A DNA stretch of 64,000 nt from Chloroflexota bacterium (GTDB lineage Bacteria > Chloroflexota > Anaerolineae > Promineifilales > Promineifilaceae): contig JAAEOP010000139.1 of NCBI GenBank assembly GCA_024223125.1, positions 1 to 64,000 on the forward strand. The letters are read 5' to 3'. The position numbers and the translations under genes were made by a program. Each line of letters opens with the position of its first letter. The first letter of the stretch is position 1. Of this stretch, positions 26,948-34,909 are shown piece by piece. The notes under the pieces were generated by a model. That model ran no database searches. It was not told where the DNA came from and saw only the letters and a program-made list of their open reading frames with translations.

Positions 26948-29900
26948 TTACGGTTTCACAATAACGGGTAAATTAACATGATTGTCCAGAGGGGGCAGTG
27001 TGGGTGTAGGTGGCTCTGGGGTTGGTGTTGGCGGCGGTGGTTCTGGCGCCCAATATAGATTCAACGCGGGATCCCCTTGCAATGTAAAGGAGTAGATTTC
27101 TGAATGGTGATGAACGCCTTGCAAATATTGTAAGGCAGAATAAAGAACTGCATTCCCCATTGTTTGACCATAACCGACGAACAAACCATCGTAAAAACCT
27201 TCATGTAATACTGTGTGTTCAGTTGTATAGCCCAAACCAGATGAAGACCACATGGCCGCAGAGCCGAATGCGTTTCCTTGAACATCGTAACGCATATAGG
27301 TTTCACTAATTGAATCTAAACCGGGTAAGGCAAAGTATCCATCTAAACAGTCGGCGCTCAACATGACGGTGGGTAAATCATAGTTTTGCCAATGGATTGT
27401 ATCACTCGTTGTCATGATGTCGTCACCTGACCAACTGTTGATAGACCCATGGCCGCGGTAGTTAAAAATGAAGACGCCGTTGTTTATGGGGGGAAACATA
27501 GCATTACGCAAGTCGTCAACTGTGGCGTAATTGTCCAGGCATTGTTCATCTATCTGGAAGGTATTGGGGATGTTGGCGCTGGTGTTGCTATTTTCCTGGC
27601 AGAAATCGCCGGCGTTGGGGTCGAATCCATCAGCGACAAACAGGAAGGGAAGGTTTTGTAAAGTAGCATCCTGGCCGTTTTGGTCGTATTTCATAATTTT
27701 GCGGATGGCATTGTCAGCCTCTAAATCGTTGTTAACAGCGATACGGCCGATAGCCATATCAGGTAGATTATCATTGCCTGAAATCATGGCCAAAGCTGGA
27801 TCAGAGGGGATCATGCCTTGGAAGCGGTCGGTAAATGAAAAATCAGTTGGTACAAATGATGGGGCGGAAGTATCCCAGGGGTGAGTGCAGGTAGCGCAGG
27901 GCAAACCGCGTGGGTTCATTGTGGCATCGCCCACCAAGAAGATATAATGAGGCGCCACAGTCCAGTTGCCCAGAGCGTAAGTCAGGTAATTGCGGATGGC
28001 GTCGGGAATTGCCAGACCGTAGCCATATTGGTTAATAATATCTTCAATATCTACAATGTGCGTGGTCAGACCACCGTATGTACTCTGGGAGCGATGGGCA
28101 GCTAACAGGGCGGTCTGGGTCATAAATTCATTATGAGCGATGGCTACCCAATCGGCGGCGCTACCAGGGGGATTGAGGTTGGGTGGGGTGTAGGCAGTTA
28201 TGCTCTGTACGCTTTTGATGTTGGCTGGCGTTGTGGCAATGAATCTGGAGTGGGGGGCATGGTTGAGACCAAAGGTGTAGGTGTAAGGGCCGCTGCCGGA
28301 AATACCGCTGCTCATGTTAACGGCCGATGGTTGTGTCGGATCAGTAATATCCCAAACCAGGGCACTGTTGCTGTTAAAGCCAGCAACCCGCAGCCCGCCA
28401 CTGCCGATTTCATCCGCCATAATTAGCTGATCATTTTGAGCTATCAGGTGGCGCATGTACTCAACCGTTATGCGGTTTAGATAGAAAAAATCCCCGCTGG
28501 TGTAATCTATGGTGATTTGATTGGTGCTGCTGAGTAGGTAAGAACTGGAAATAGTTTGCGAAATGTTGGTATTGAGACGGCCGGTCCACATTTTAGATGT
28601 TGGGGTGGGGTAGTTGTTGTAGGTGATGTCCACTGTGTAATCACCGACCGGGGGTATACCTTTGGCGCGGGAGAAGAGTTCAACAGTATAAGTAGCTGTC
28701 GGCGCGGCCGTGTAATCAATTTCTTCCAAATCTACATCAATCACGGCCGTGCTGGTATATACTCGCGTCCCTCTCCCCAACCGCTGCCAATACCAGGCAT
28801 CCGCTTCGTTGGGGAAGGTAGACCATTGATCAGTCCAGGTGCTGATCCAGTCCAGCATTGGTTCCTTGGTGGTAGTGTGCCAGGAGCCGGTACGGCCGCT
28901 GCTGGGAGAGGCATTGGTGAGGGTGGGAATGGTATCGGCCGTGCCGTTGGCCCATAACCAGTAAACATTATCGGAGACGTAATGCTGTTCTAACCGTGTA
29001 CCCGTATCTGCAAACGCCCAGCCATAAAAGCGGATAATTTCGCCAGATTCCAAAATAGTATCGGCGTCACCAATGAACTGGTAAGCAACCGGCTGTCCAC
29101 GATAGTTCATCTCAATAGTGGCCGGGTTGACGCTGGCGATATTCATACCGGCCGCGGCCAGGTCAGCGCCAGTGACGTCATAAATGCCGGTTTCGTTGAC
29201 TGTTAATTTGAAGGTTTCTTGACCGACAGGTAAGACGGTAGCCGGGGCATTTTGCACATCTGCGGGCAGGCTGCGCCATTGGTGGGCCTGGTTAAAGTTA
29301 AGGATGAGATTGGACAAGCCATTGTAGGCGGTTTTGTTTTGGATGGGCAACGGCCGTAACTCATCAACCTGCCCCCCTATAAACTTGACCGCCACCGACA
29401 GTTGTTGTGCCTGTTGCAGTTCGCCGGAAACTGGATTGTAGCGCAGGGGATAAAGTTGCAACGAAACAAGCCGTAAGTCCCGGTAAATCATCGGTTCTGA
29501 AACTGAGTAAAGTGTGGCCGGATAATTGGCGTCGGTGTTGTAAATGGCCTCATTTTTATTGAAAATGGTTGTGGGCGTTTCCGTAAAGCCCACACCTTCG
29601 GCCATCTCAAATTGGATGCCGGAGGCCGGTTTTACCTGACTGGACGGCCGTGTAAGCAAATTCTTCTCTTGAACGTCAACCTCTAGTTGAGCGTCTGGCG
29701 GCAGGGCGATATACGTTGTGTAATAGGGCAAGGCGGGCGCGCCGGCTTCGGTGAATTGTTGGGTCAGACCGGAAATTGTGACATTGCCATCTTCGTCAAC
29801 CTGAACGGGTGGCACGACCAGCTCAAATTGAATACCGTTGGCGTCTGATGAGAGGTTGTTTACGGCCGTTTGTTGAACGGTTGATTTTTTAGGAATGTCA

Positions 29901-30004
29901 GGCTGGGCGAGGGTCTTGCTATTATAAAAACGAAGACTCCCTGCTAAAATGCTCAACGTTACGGCCGTGATAGCCAGATAATGAACGATTCTTTTTCGTA
30001 TCAT
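26948..30004 (-). CDS. C25 (gingipain-like) cysteine peptidase with propeptide and Pro-rich tail
   Basis: This 1018-aa exported protein has an N-terminal signal/anchor (about 10-30). A C25 propeptide-like region (about 55-230; LPYYTTYIALPPDAQLEV) and a beta domain follow. The peptidase domain is about 600-960, with YIFLVGDATMNPRG, catalytic His in NYRGHGSINSW and catalytic Cys in LSADCLDGYF. The C-terminus is Pro/Thr-rich and ends in NLPVIVKP, a short terminal motif of the kind I associate with secreted Chloroflexota proteins (recollection). No lipobox and no C-terminal membrane helix are seen, so release or non-covalent retention is likely. It is cotranscribed with the PqqD-like gene, 10 bases upstream. 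Confidence 0.85.
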   Translation of the reverse strand: MIRKRIVHYLAITAVTLSILAGSLRFYNSKTLAQPDIPKKSTVQQTAVNNLSSDANGIQFELVVPPVQVDEDGNVTISGLTQQFTEAGAPALPYYTTYIALPPDAQLEVDVQEKNLLTRPSSQVKPASGIQFEMAEGVGFTETPTTIFNKNEAIYNTDANYPATLYSVSEPMIYRDLRLVSLQLYPLRYNPVSGELQQAQQLSVAVKFIGGQVDELRPLPIQNKTAYNGLSNLILNFNQAHQWRSLPADVQNAPATVLPVGQETFKLTVNETGIYDVTGADLAAAGMNIASVNPATIEMNYRGQPVAYQFIGDADTILESGEIIRFYGWAFADTGTRLEQHYVSDNVYWLWANGTADTIPTLTNASPSSGRTGSWHTTTKEPMLDWISTWTDQWSTFPNEADAWYWQRLGRGTRVYTSTAVIDVDLEEIDYTAAPTATYTVELFSRAKGIPPVGDYTVDITYNNYPTPTSKMWTGRLNTNISQTISSSYLLSSTNQITIDYTSGDFFYLNRITVEYMRHLIAQNDQLIMADEIGSGGLRVAGFNSNSALVWDITDPTQPSAVNMSSGISGSGPYTYTFGLNHAPHSRFIATTPANIKSVQSITAYTPPNLNPPGSAADWVAIAHNEFMTQTALLAAHRSQSTYGGLTTHIVDIEDIINQYGYGLAIPDAIRNYLTYALGNWTVAPHYIFLVGDATMNPRGLPCATCTHPWDTSAPSFVPTDFSFTDRFQGMIPSDPALAMISGNDNLPDMAIGRIAVNNDLEADNAIRKIMKYDQNGQDATLQNLPFLFVADGFDPNAGDFCQENSNTSANIPNTFQIDEQCLDNYATVDDLRNAMFPPINNGVFIFNYRGHGSINSWSGDDIMTTSDTIHWQNYDLPTVMLSADCLDGYFALPGLDSISETYMRYDVQGNAFGSAAMWSSSGLGYTTEHTVLHEGFYDGLFVGYGQTMGNAVLYSALQYLQGVHHHSEIYSFTLQGDPALNLYWAPEPPPPTPTPEPPTPTLPPLDNHVNLPVIVKP

Positions 30005-30014
30005 GCCAATCCAT

Positions 30015-30290
30015 TTAAGTGATTAAGCCTAAAGCTTTCAAATTATTGATAAAAGATTCTACATCTTGACACGCTTGTGCTTGCGATACAATATAATGAT
30101 CTACTAAGTAACCTTCAATATCACTCACGTTATTCTTATCCGCTACCATTTCCCAGATGGCTGTACCCGTTTCACTTAACACATGCACCTCGCCATCTAT
30201 AGGAGATACGATGACAGCATTTCCGTCTACAATTCGCCAGATGATGTCGGGCGCAACCTGGGGAGCCGGTGACTGAACCAAATCTGCCAT
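30015..30290 (-). CDS. PqqD-family peptide-binding protein
   Basis: This 91-aa protein has the PqqD/RRE winged-helix pattern: WRIVDGNAVIVSPIDGEVHVLSETGTAIWEMV, then a helical C-terminal half with DVESFINNLKALGLI. PqqD folds bind leader peptides of ribosomal natural products (family knowledge), but relatives also sit in exopolysaccharide clusters with unknown partners. No radical-SAM or precursor peptide gene is visible nearby, so a PQQ role is unlikely. AAGG precedes the ATG. It is sandwiched between a membrane FnIII-like gene (gap 3) and the large C25 gene (gap 10). An adaptor that recognises an exported peptide or protease substrate is possible. Confidence 0.75.
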   Translation of the reverse strand: MADLVQSPAPQVAPDIIWRIVDGNAVIVSPIDGEVHVLSETGTAIWEMVADKNNVSDIEGYLVDHYIVSQAQACQDVESFINNLKALGLIT

Positions 30291-30293
30291 GAT

Positions 30294-30770
30294 TTACCTT
30301 CTCTCTCTTAAGCCGGTCACGATGAGGGCAATGCCCATAATGATGACGGCCGCTATCAATATGATGACCCACCATTCCACACGCGGTGCAGGATTAGAAG
30401 ATATAATGTCATCTTTATATTGATTGGTTGTAGAGTCGAATTCAACTTCTTCCAGCAGATAATAATAAGTTTCGCCAGTATTCACATTTTCATCTACAAA
30501 TGAGTAGGCTCCACCAGAAACGGAACTGCCGGTGGCTGGAATGAGTTCATCTGTAATTAAATTAAATTCACCATTGGGTGAGGCGCTGCGGTATAGATGA
30601 AATCCGGCCGTATTCAATTCTGTTGCCGTTTCCCATTCGACTTTGATTTCTGGTGAATCTAAAAGCTGGGAGGCCAATAAGACGGTGGCCGAAAATAACC
30701 AAATAATGCCCAGAATCACGAGAATTTTAGATGAATTGTCCTGTGGTGTAGCAGACTGTTCTGGACTCAT
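30294..30770 (-). CDS. Two-helix membrane protein with fibronectin-like extracellular module
   Basis: The protein has 158 residues. An N-terminal helix (about 16-34) is followed by a single beta module (VEWETATELNTAGFHLYRS ... YYYLLEEVEFD) and a C-terminal helix (about 132-152) ending LRERR. The module is homologous by eye to that in the 25833-26894 protein: each has W-x-T-x-x-E-L-x-T-A then F and a strand ending R. Its start overlaps the BY-kinase stop by one base, so the genes are coupled. It probably displays the module outside the membrane; function is unknown. Confidence 0.68.
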   Translation of the reverse strand: MSPEQSATPQDNSSKILVILGIIWLFSATVLLASQLLDSPEIKVEWETATELNTAGFHLYRSASPNGEFNLITDELIPATGSSVSGGAYSFVDENVNTGETYYYLLEEVEFDSTTNQYKDDIISSNPAPRVEWWVIILIAAVIIMGIALIVTGLRERR

Positions 30771-32410
30771 TATCGTTTATTCAGACCGGGTATCCAATTG
30801 GGTAGACGGCTTTTGCGGCGAGGGTTACGGCCGTATTCTTTTGTGTTGGTGTAATAATACTGATAACGATAATAATATCCGGAAATACGACCTGGATTGA
30901 GCTTGTTGATAACCACACCCAAAATATGAGCATTTGCCGTATGTAATCTCTCAACTGATTGTACCAGCGCTGCCCGGCGTGTCTTGTTATTTACCACCAC
31001 AATGAGGGAGCCATGCATACGTGGCGCCAGAATAGATGCATCGGCCACAGTTAGAACAGGCGGTGTGTCAAAAAAGACCACATCGGCTTCCTGTTTTAGT
31101 TCCATTATAACTTGGGTCATCCGCTGTGAATTTAACAATTCGGCTGGGTTTGGTGGAATTGGCCCGCTGGTCAGAATTCGTAAATCGGGAAACGGTGTGG
31201 TTTGCAAGTGTTGGGTAATGGGTGTCTGTTTGTCCAGGATAGCTGTGGTTAAACCTTGATTATTCGTTATCTGAAACATTTTGTGTTGAATGGGGCGGCG
31301 CAAGTCAGAGTCTACGATAATGACTCGTTTGCCAGTTTGAGCCATGACAACTGCCATGTTGGCAATCGTAGTAGATTTGCCTTCGCCGGGCGAGGAGCTG
31401 GTTATAAGCATGGCCCCTAACTCGCCATCAATGGCCGAAAAGCTGAGATTGGTACGTAAAACGCGGTATGCCTCAGATATGGGATCACGCGGGGATGAAG
31501 CGGTGATAAGCCGGTCGGAGAGTTGTTCTCCCTTGATGATGGCAATAGTGCCTAAGACGGAGAGGTCGGTGTCGTTGCTGATTTCTTGAGGAGATTTGAT
31601 GGTGTCATCCAAATATTCAATCAGAAAAATGATACCGATAGCTAATAAAGCGCCTACGGCCGTGGCCAGCAATGTGTTGGTTCTGGTGCGCGGTCGAATT
31701 GGAGTTTGCGGTGTTTCGGCCGCTTCAATTGGCACTAGATTGCTGCTTTCCTGAGCTTGAGACACTTGCAGATCATTCAAATTGTTAAAAGCATCTGTAT
31801 AGCGGATTTGAGCTTCTTTTAGTTGGGTTTCCAGACGAGATAATGCAGTTGCTTCTTCACTGGTCTCAGTCTCGCCCAAGTTGTTGATCTGGGTCTCAAG
31901 CGTTTGAATTTCTTGCCCTACAACCTCAAGCCGATCTTGCCAATTCGTAATAGGGGCCGCATAACGCCGATTTTCCCATTCTTGCATCTTTTCAATGAAG
32001 ACTGTGCCAATTGTGTTGGCAATGGCTGCAATCTGTTCTGGATTCGTACCCTGGACACGGATCGTTAAGAGCTGTGTTTCGGGCACGACCGACACACTGA
32101 CCATACCGTCTAACACATGTTCCTGCAGTTCGTTTTCCAGACCTAGTTGGGCAATTGTCACCTCTCGAATATCACGGACATTGATAATTTCTACATAGGT
32201 TTGGGCCTGTTGTTGTTCCAAGAGGGCCACTGAGAAATCATTGCCACGGGTACTGCCTGGCGCTTCATCAATCAGCAACCGGGATGATGCCTGGTAAACG
32301 GGTGTTGTGTTGATGCTGACCAGAAAAGCAGTTCCCCCGGCAATCAGGGCGCCCAAAATAATTAACCATAACCACCGCCATAATAGAGCAGCATATTGTT
32401 TAATTTCCAT
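30770..32410 (-). CDS. Wzz/BY-kinase: polysaccharide co-polymerase fused to tyrosine autokinase
   Basis: The protein has 546 residues. A Wzz-type N-terminal membrane helix (about 12-32), a coiled-coil periplasmic stretch (about 130-215) and a second helix (about 240-260) precede the cytoplasmic BY-kinase. The kinase has Walker A SSPGEGKST (about 345), Walker A' VIIVDSDLRRP and Walker B VVFFDTPP. The tail has a Tyr cluster, YYYRYQYYY, the autophosphorylation site. Such kinases set exopolysaccharide chain length and export. ATG 32410 is preferred; a TTG at 32422 is possible but touches its own AAGGA site. It is the second gene of the surface locus and strongly supports a polysaccharide role for the cluster. 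Confidence 0.9.
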   Translation of the reverse strand: MEIKQYAALLWRWLWLIILGALIAGGTAFLVSINTTPVYQASSRLLIDEAPGSTRGNDFSVALLEQQQAQTYVEIINVRDIREVTIAQLGLENELQEHVLDGMVSVSVVPETQLLTIRVQGTNPEQIAAIANTIGTVFIEKMQEWENRRYAAPITNWQDRLEVVGQEIQTLETQINNLGETETSEEATALSRLETQLKEAQIRYTDAFNNLNDLQVSQAQESSNLVPIEAAETPQTPIRPRTRTNTLLATAVGALLAIGIIFLIEYLDDTIKSPQEISNDTDLSVLGTIAIIKGEQLSDRLITASSPRDPISEAYRVLRTNLSFSAIDGELGAMLITSSSPGEGKSTTIANMAVVMAQTGKRVIIVDSDLRRPIQHKMFQITNNQGLTTAILDKQTPITQHLQTTPFPDLRILTSGPIPPNPAELLNSQRMTQVIMELKQEADVVFFDTPPVLTVADASILAPRMHGSLIVVVNNKTRRAALVQSVERLHTANAHILGVVINKLNPGRISGYYYRYQYYYTNTKEYGRNPRRKSRLPNWIPGLNKR

Positions 32411-32437
32411 AGATTCAATCAATCCTTGTATGAGTTG

Positions 32438-32728
32438 TCAGCCCATTCGCATTTGGGTTGCCGTTTTGTAAATATTGACGGCGCTGATGAGTGTAAATAT
32501 GATCCATACGACTGTTTCCCACACCGCTTTACTTGTCCCAGCTAAACCTAGAGTAATAAAAAAAGCGCTGATCCAAAACCATATTTCAAACATTGGACGG
32601 CCAAGCAATTTCCGGAAACTTGTTTCTCTTTCTTGTGCTTCCCAATAAGTGTAGCTGATTGTAGCTAAAATGATGGCCAGACCCAGTATCCAAAGGCTAT
32701 TGAAAAAAACATTAGTCCATTCTATCAC
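32438..32728 (-). CDS. Small three-helix membrane protein
   Basis: The protein has 96 residues with hydrophobic segments near 11-27, 49-66 and 70-88 and a short basic loop (EAQERETSFRKLLGRP). The start is GTG 32728 with AGGT just upstream. I do not recognise the family. It is the first gene of the long minus-strand surface locus, 28 bases before the BY-kinase. Its position suggests an accessory membrane subunit of polysaccharide assembly. Confidence 0.6.
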   Translation of the reverse strand: MIEWTNVFFNSLWILGLAIILATISYTYWEAQERETSFRKLLGRPMFEIWFWISAFFITLGLAGTSKAVWETVVWIIFTLISAVNIYKTATQMRMG

Positions 32729-32927
32729 GATACCTGAGAGTATAACATATGGCTGAATCGGTTCAAAACAACCACCTCACCCAAAAGTCCTGAAAATAGT
32801 ATGGTTGGTGGTTCTTACAAATTCTTCAACTTGGATGAACGGCCGTTTCCCATTATGATTCAATCAGGAAGAGGACACAAAGGGCACAGAGATTTTTCCC
32901 AGTGAACTGTTCTCTGTAACAAGATAA

Positions 32928-32956
32928 TTGCACTGTCTTTCTGACCACAATATATT
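32928..32956 (+). promoter_or_regulatory. Possible radA promoter
   Basis: TTGCAC (32928-32933) and TATATT (32951-32956) are separated by 17 bases and lie 25 bases before the radA ATG. The -10 box is close to consensus but the -35 box is poor, so this is a weak call. Confidence 0.3.
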
Positions 32957-32981
32957 CAATAAAAATCGGAGGAATTAACCA

Positions 32982-34361
32982 ATGGCCAAAACACGATCCC
33001 GTTACGTTTGCCAATCCTGTGGGCGCATTACGGCCGCATACATGGGGCGCTGTCCCAAATGTGGTGAATTTGATTCGATGGTCGAAGAAGTTATTGTAGC
33101 TGAGACAGCGCCGGCCAAAAAAAACCGCCGGGCTGTCAGCCACATCAGCAGCAAACCACAACGTCTGGCCGAAGTTGCCGCCGATGGTTTTGATCGTCTG
33201 GCCTTGCCCCTGCCCGAATTTTCCCGCGTTTTAGGGGGCGGAATTGTGCCCGGTTCATTGGTGTTGGTGGGGGGGGACCCTGGTATTGGCAAATCTACCC
33301 TGTTGTTAGAAGTTGCCTCTTTGGTAGCTAACCAGCATGGAACAACCCTGTATGTATCTGGTGAAGAAAGTAGTCGCCAGATAAAAATGCGGGCCGATCG
33401 TTTGCAACTGACCGCTGACGATCTCTATCTGCTCACAGAAACCCGTTTGGGAGCCATCTTTCAGCATGTGACCGATCTGCAACCACAGCTTCTTATTGTA
33501 GACAGTATTCAGACAACATTTGTGGAAGATTTAACCTCGGCCGCCGGCAGTGTCAGTCAGGTGCGAGAGTGTGCCAGCCGTTTGCAAGAATTAGCAAAAA
33601 CATCAGGTGTCACCGTCTTTCTGGTGGGGCATGTGACTAAGGAAGGCAATATTGCCGGGCCACGTGTGTTGGAACATATTGTGGATACGGTTCTATATTT
33701 GGAAGGGGATCCATTCCACCGCTACCGGCTGTTACGCAGTGTCAAGAACCGCTTTGGGGCTACCAGTGAAGTAGGCGTCTTTGAGATGGCGGAAAAGGGG
33801 ATGGTGGAAGTACCTAACCCCTCGGAAGCGTTTCTGGCTGAACGGCAGATTAATGCGCCCGGTTCGGCTATTGCCGTGACGATGGAGGGCACACGGCCGT
33901 TACTCGTCGAAATTCAAGCTTTATCCAGCGCGACTACTTTTTCTAACCCCCGCCGCACAGCCAATGGGGTAGATTATAACCGGCTGTTGTTGATTACGGC
34001 CGTACTCACCCGCCGCGTTCGCCTCAAACTATTTGACAAAGACATCTTTGTCAACGTTATTGGGGGATTGCAAATTGATGAACCGGCGGCCGACTTATCT
34101 CTGGCTATCGCCCTGGCCAGCAGTGTTAAAGATAGGGCTATTCATGCCGATATGGCTTTTGTAGGAGAAATTGGCCTGAGTGGTGAACTGCGAGCGGTCA
34201 GCCAATTAGAATCTCGCCTTAAAGAAGCGGCTAAATTAGGCTTCAAACGCTGTCTTATTCCCCGTTCTGCCCAGCGCCGCCTGAGTGAAACCCCCGACAA
34301 GCTGACAGTCACCGGCTGTCGTACTGTTGCCGAAGCAATTGACGCGGCATTGATTAAGTGA
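32982..34361 (+). CDS. radA: DNA repair protein RadA (Sms)
   Basis: This 459-aa branch-migration ATPase for recombinational repair has the full RadA plan. A C4 zinc finger (CQSCGR ... CPKCGE, residues 10-30) is followed by a RecA-like core with Walker A GDPGIGKST (about 96) and the RadA-specific KNRFG motif (about 255). A C-terminal Lon-like domain (about 285-455) has the ELSLSGELRAV-type motif. GGAGG lies eight bases upstream of ATG. Length is normal for the family. It is transcribed alone on the plus strand, divergent from the surface locus and convergent with a GNAT gene 7 bases away. Confidence 0.97.
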   Translation: MAKTRSRYVCQSCGRITAAYMGRCPKCGEFDSMVEEVIVAETAPAKKNRRAVSHISSKPQRLAEVAADGFDRLALPLPEFSRVLGGGIVPGSLVLVGGDPGIGKSTLLLEVASLVANQHGTTLYVSGEESSRQIKMRADRLQLTADDLYLLTETRLGAIFQHVTDLQPQLLIVDSIQTTFVEDLTSAAGSVSQVRECASRLQELAKTSGVTVFLVGHVTKEGNIAGPRVLEHIVDTVLYLEGDPFHRYRLLRSVKNRFGATSEVGVFEMAEKGMVEVPNPSEAFLAERQINAPGSAIAVTMEGTRPLLVEIQALSSATTFSNPRRTANGVDYNRLLLITAVLTRRVRLKLFDKDIFVNVIGGLQIDEPAADLSLAIALASSVKDRAIHADMAFVGEIGLSGELRAVSQLESRLKEAAKLGFKRCLIPRSAQRRLSETPDKLTVTGCRTVAEAIDAALIK

Positions 34362-34368
34362 AGAATAA

Positions 34369-34881
34369 TTACACACCATCAAAAGCAGGGTGATAATGAG
34401 CTATGCCGCTTTTGCCATTTAGCGCTCCCGGCCGTAATTCCACAACCATAAAAACATCTTCAGGTACATCGTAGGCACAGCGGATGTGATACGGCCGTGT
34501 CACCCTAAAACCAAATCGCGGATAGTATGACGGATGCCCCAATACAAACAATTCTTCATACCCCGCAGCATGGCAGGCGGTCATTCCGGCCGAAATCAGT
34601 TTCCCGCCAATACTTTGCTTCTGGTAAATGGACAGCACCCCAATTGGCCCTAACCCCACCGTAGGCCAAGTTTCACTTTCTGACCGCAACGTCATCGGAG
34701 AAAAAAGCGCATGGCCCACAATCTGCCCCTCCATCAACGCCACCAACGAAATCAGCTCCACCCCCACCTCTCGCAGCCGGTTGACTAATTCTGCCTCATC
34801 TGCCCGACCAAATGCCGACTCATTCACCGCATAAACAGCTTCAATATCCTGCTTTTCTTCTTCCCGAATCACAATATCCAT
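34369..34881 (-). CDS. GNAT N-acetyltransferase (YhbS-like)
   Basis: This 170-aa protein has the GNAT order: N-terminal strand-helix with ADEAELVNRLRE, beta-4 GHALFSPM, and an acetyl-CoA loop region LGPIGVLSIYQKQSIGGKLISAG in place of the canonical Q/R-x-x-G-x-G/A. The later motif ELFVLGHPSYYPRFGF is diagnostic of the YhbS branch. The substrate is unknown. ATG 34881 was chosen because GAGG lies six bases upstream; an ATG four codons earlier is less well placed. It is probably a monocistronic housekeeping-type gene. Confidence 0.88.
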   Translation of the reverse strand: MDIVIREEEKQDIEAVYAVNESAFGRADEAELVNRLREVGVELISLVALMEGQIVGHALFSPMTLRSESETWPTVGLGPIGVLSIYQKQSIGGKLISAGMTACHAAGYEELFVLGHPSYYPRFGFRVTRPYHIRCAYDVPEDVFMVVELRPGALNGKSGIAHYHPAFDGV

Positions 34882-34909
34882 TCCATACCTCATTGAAATT
34901 GATTGTTCC

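Noticed and set aside
30015..30290. PqqD as a sign of PQQ biosynthesis
   Set aside because: None of pqqA, B, C or E is nearby, and the family also occurs in polysaccharide loci.
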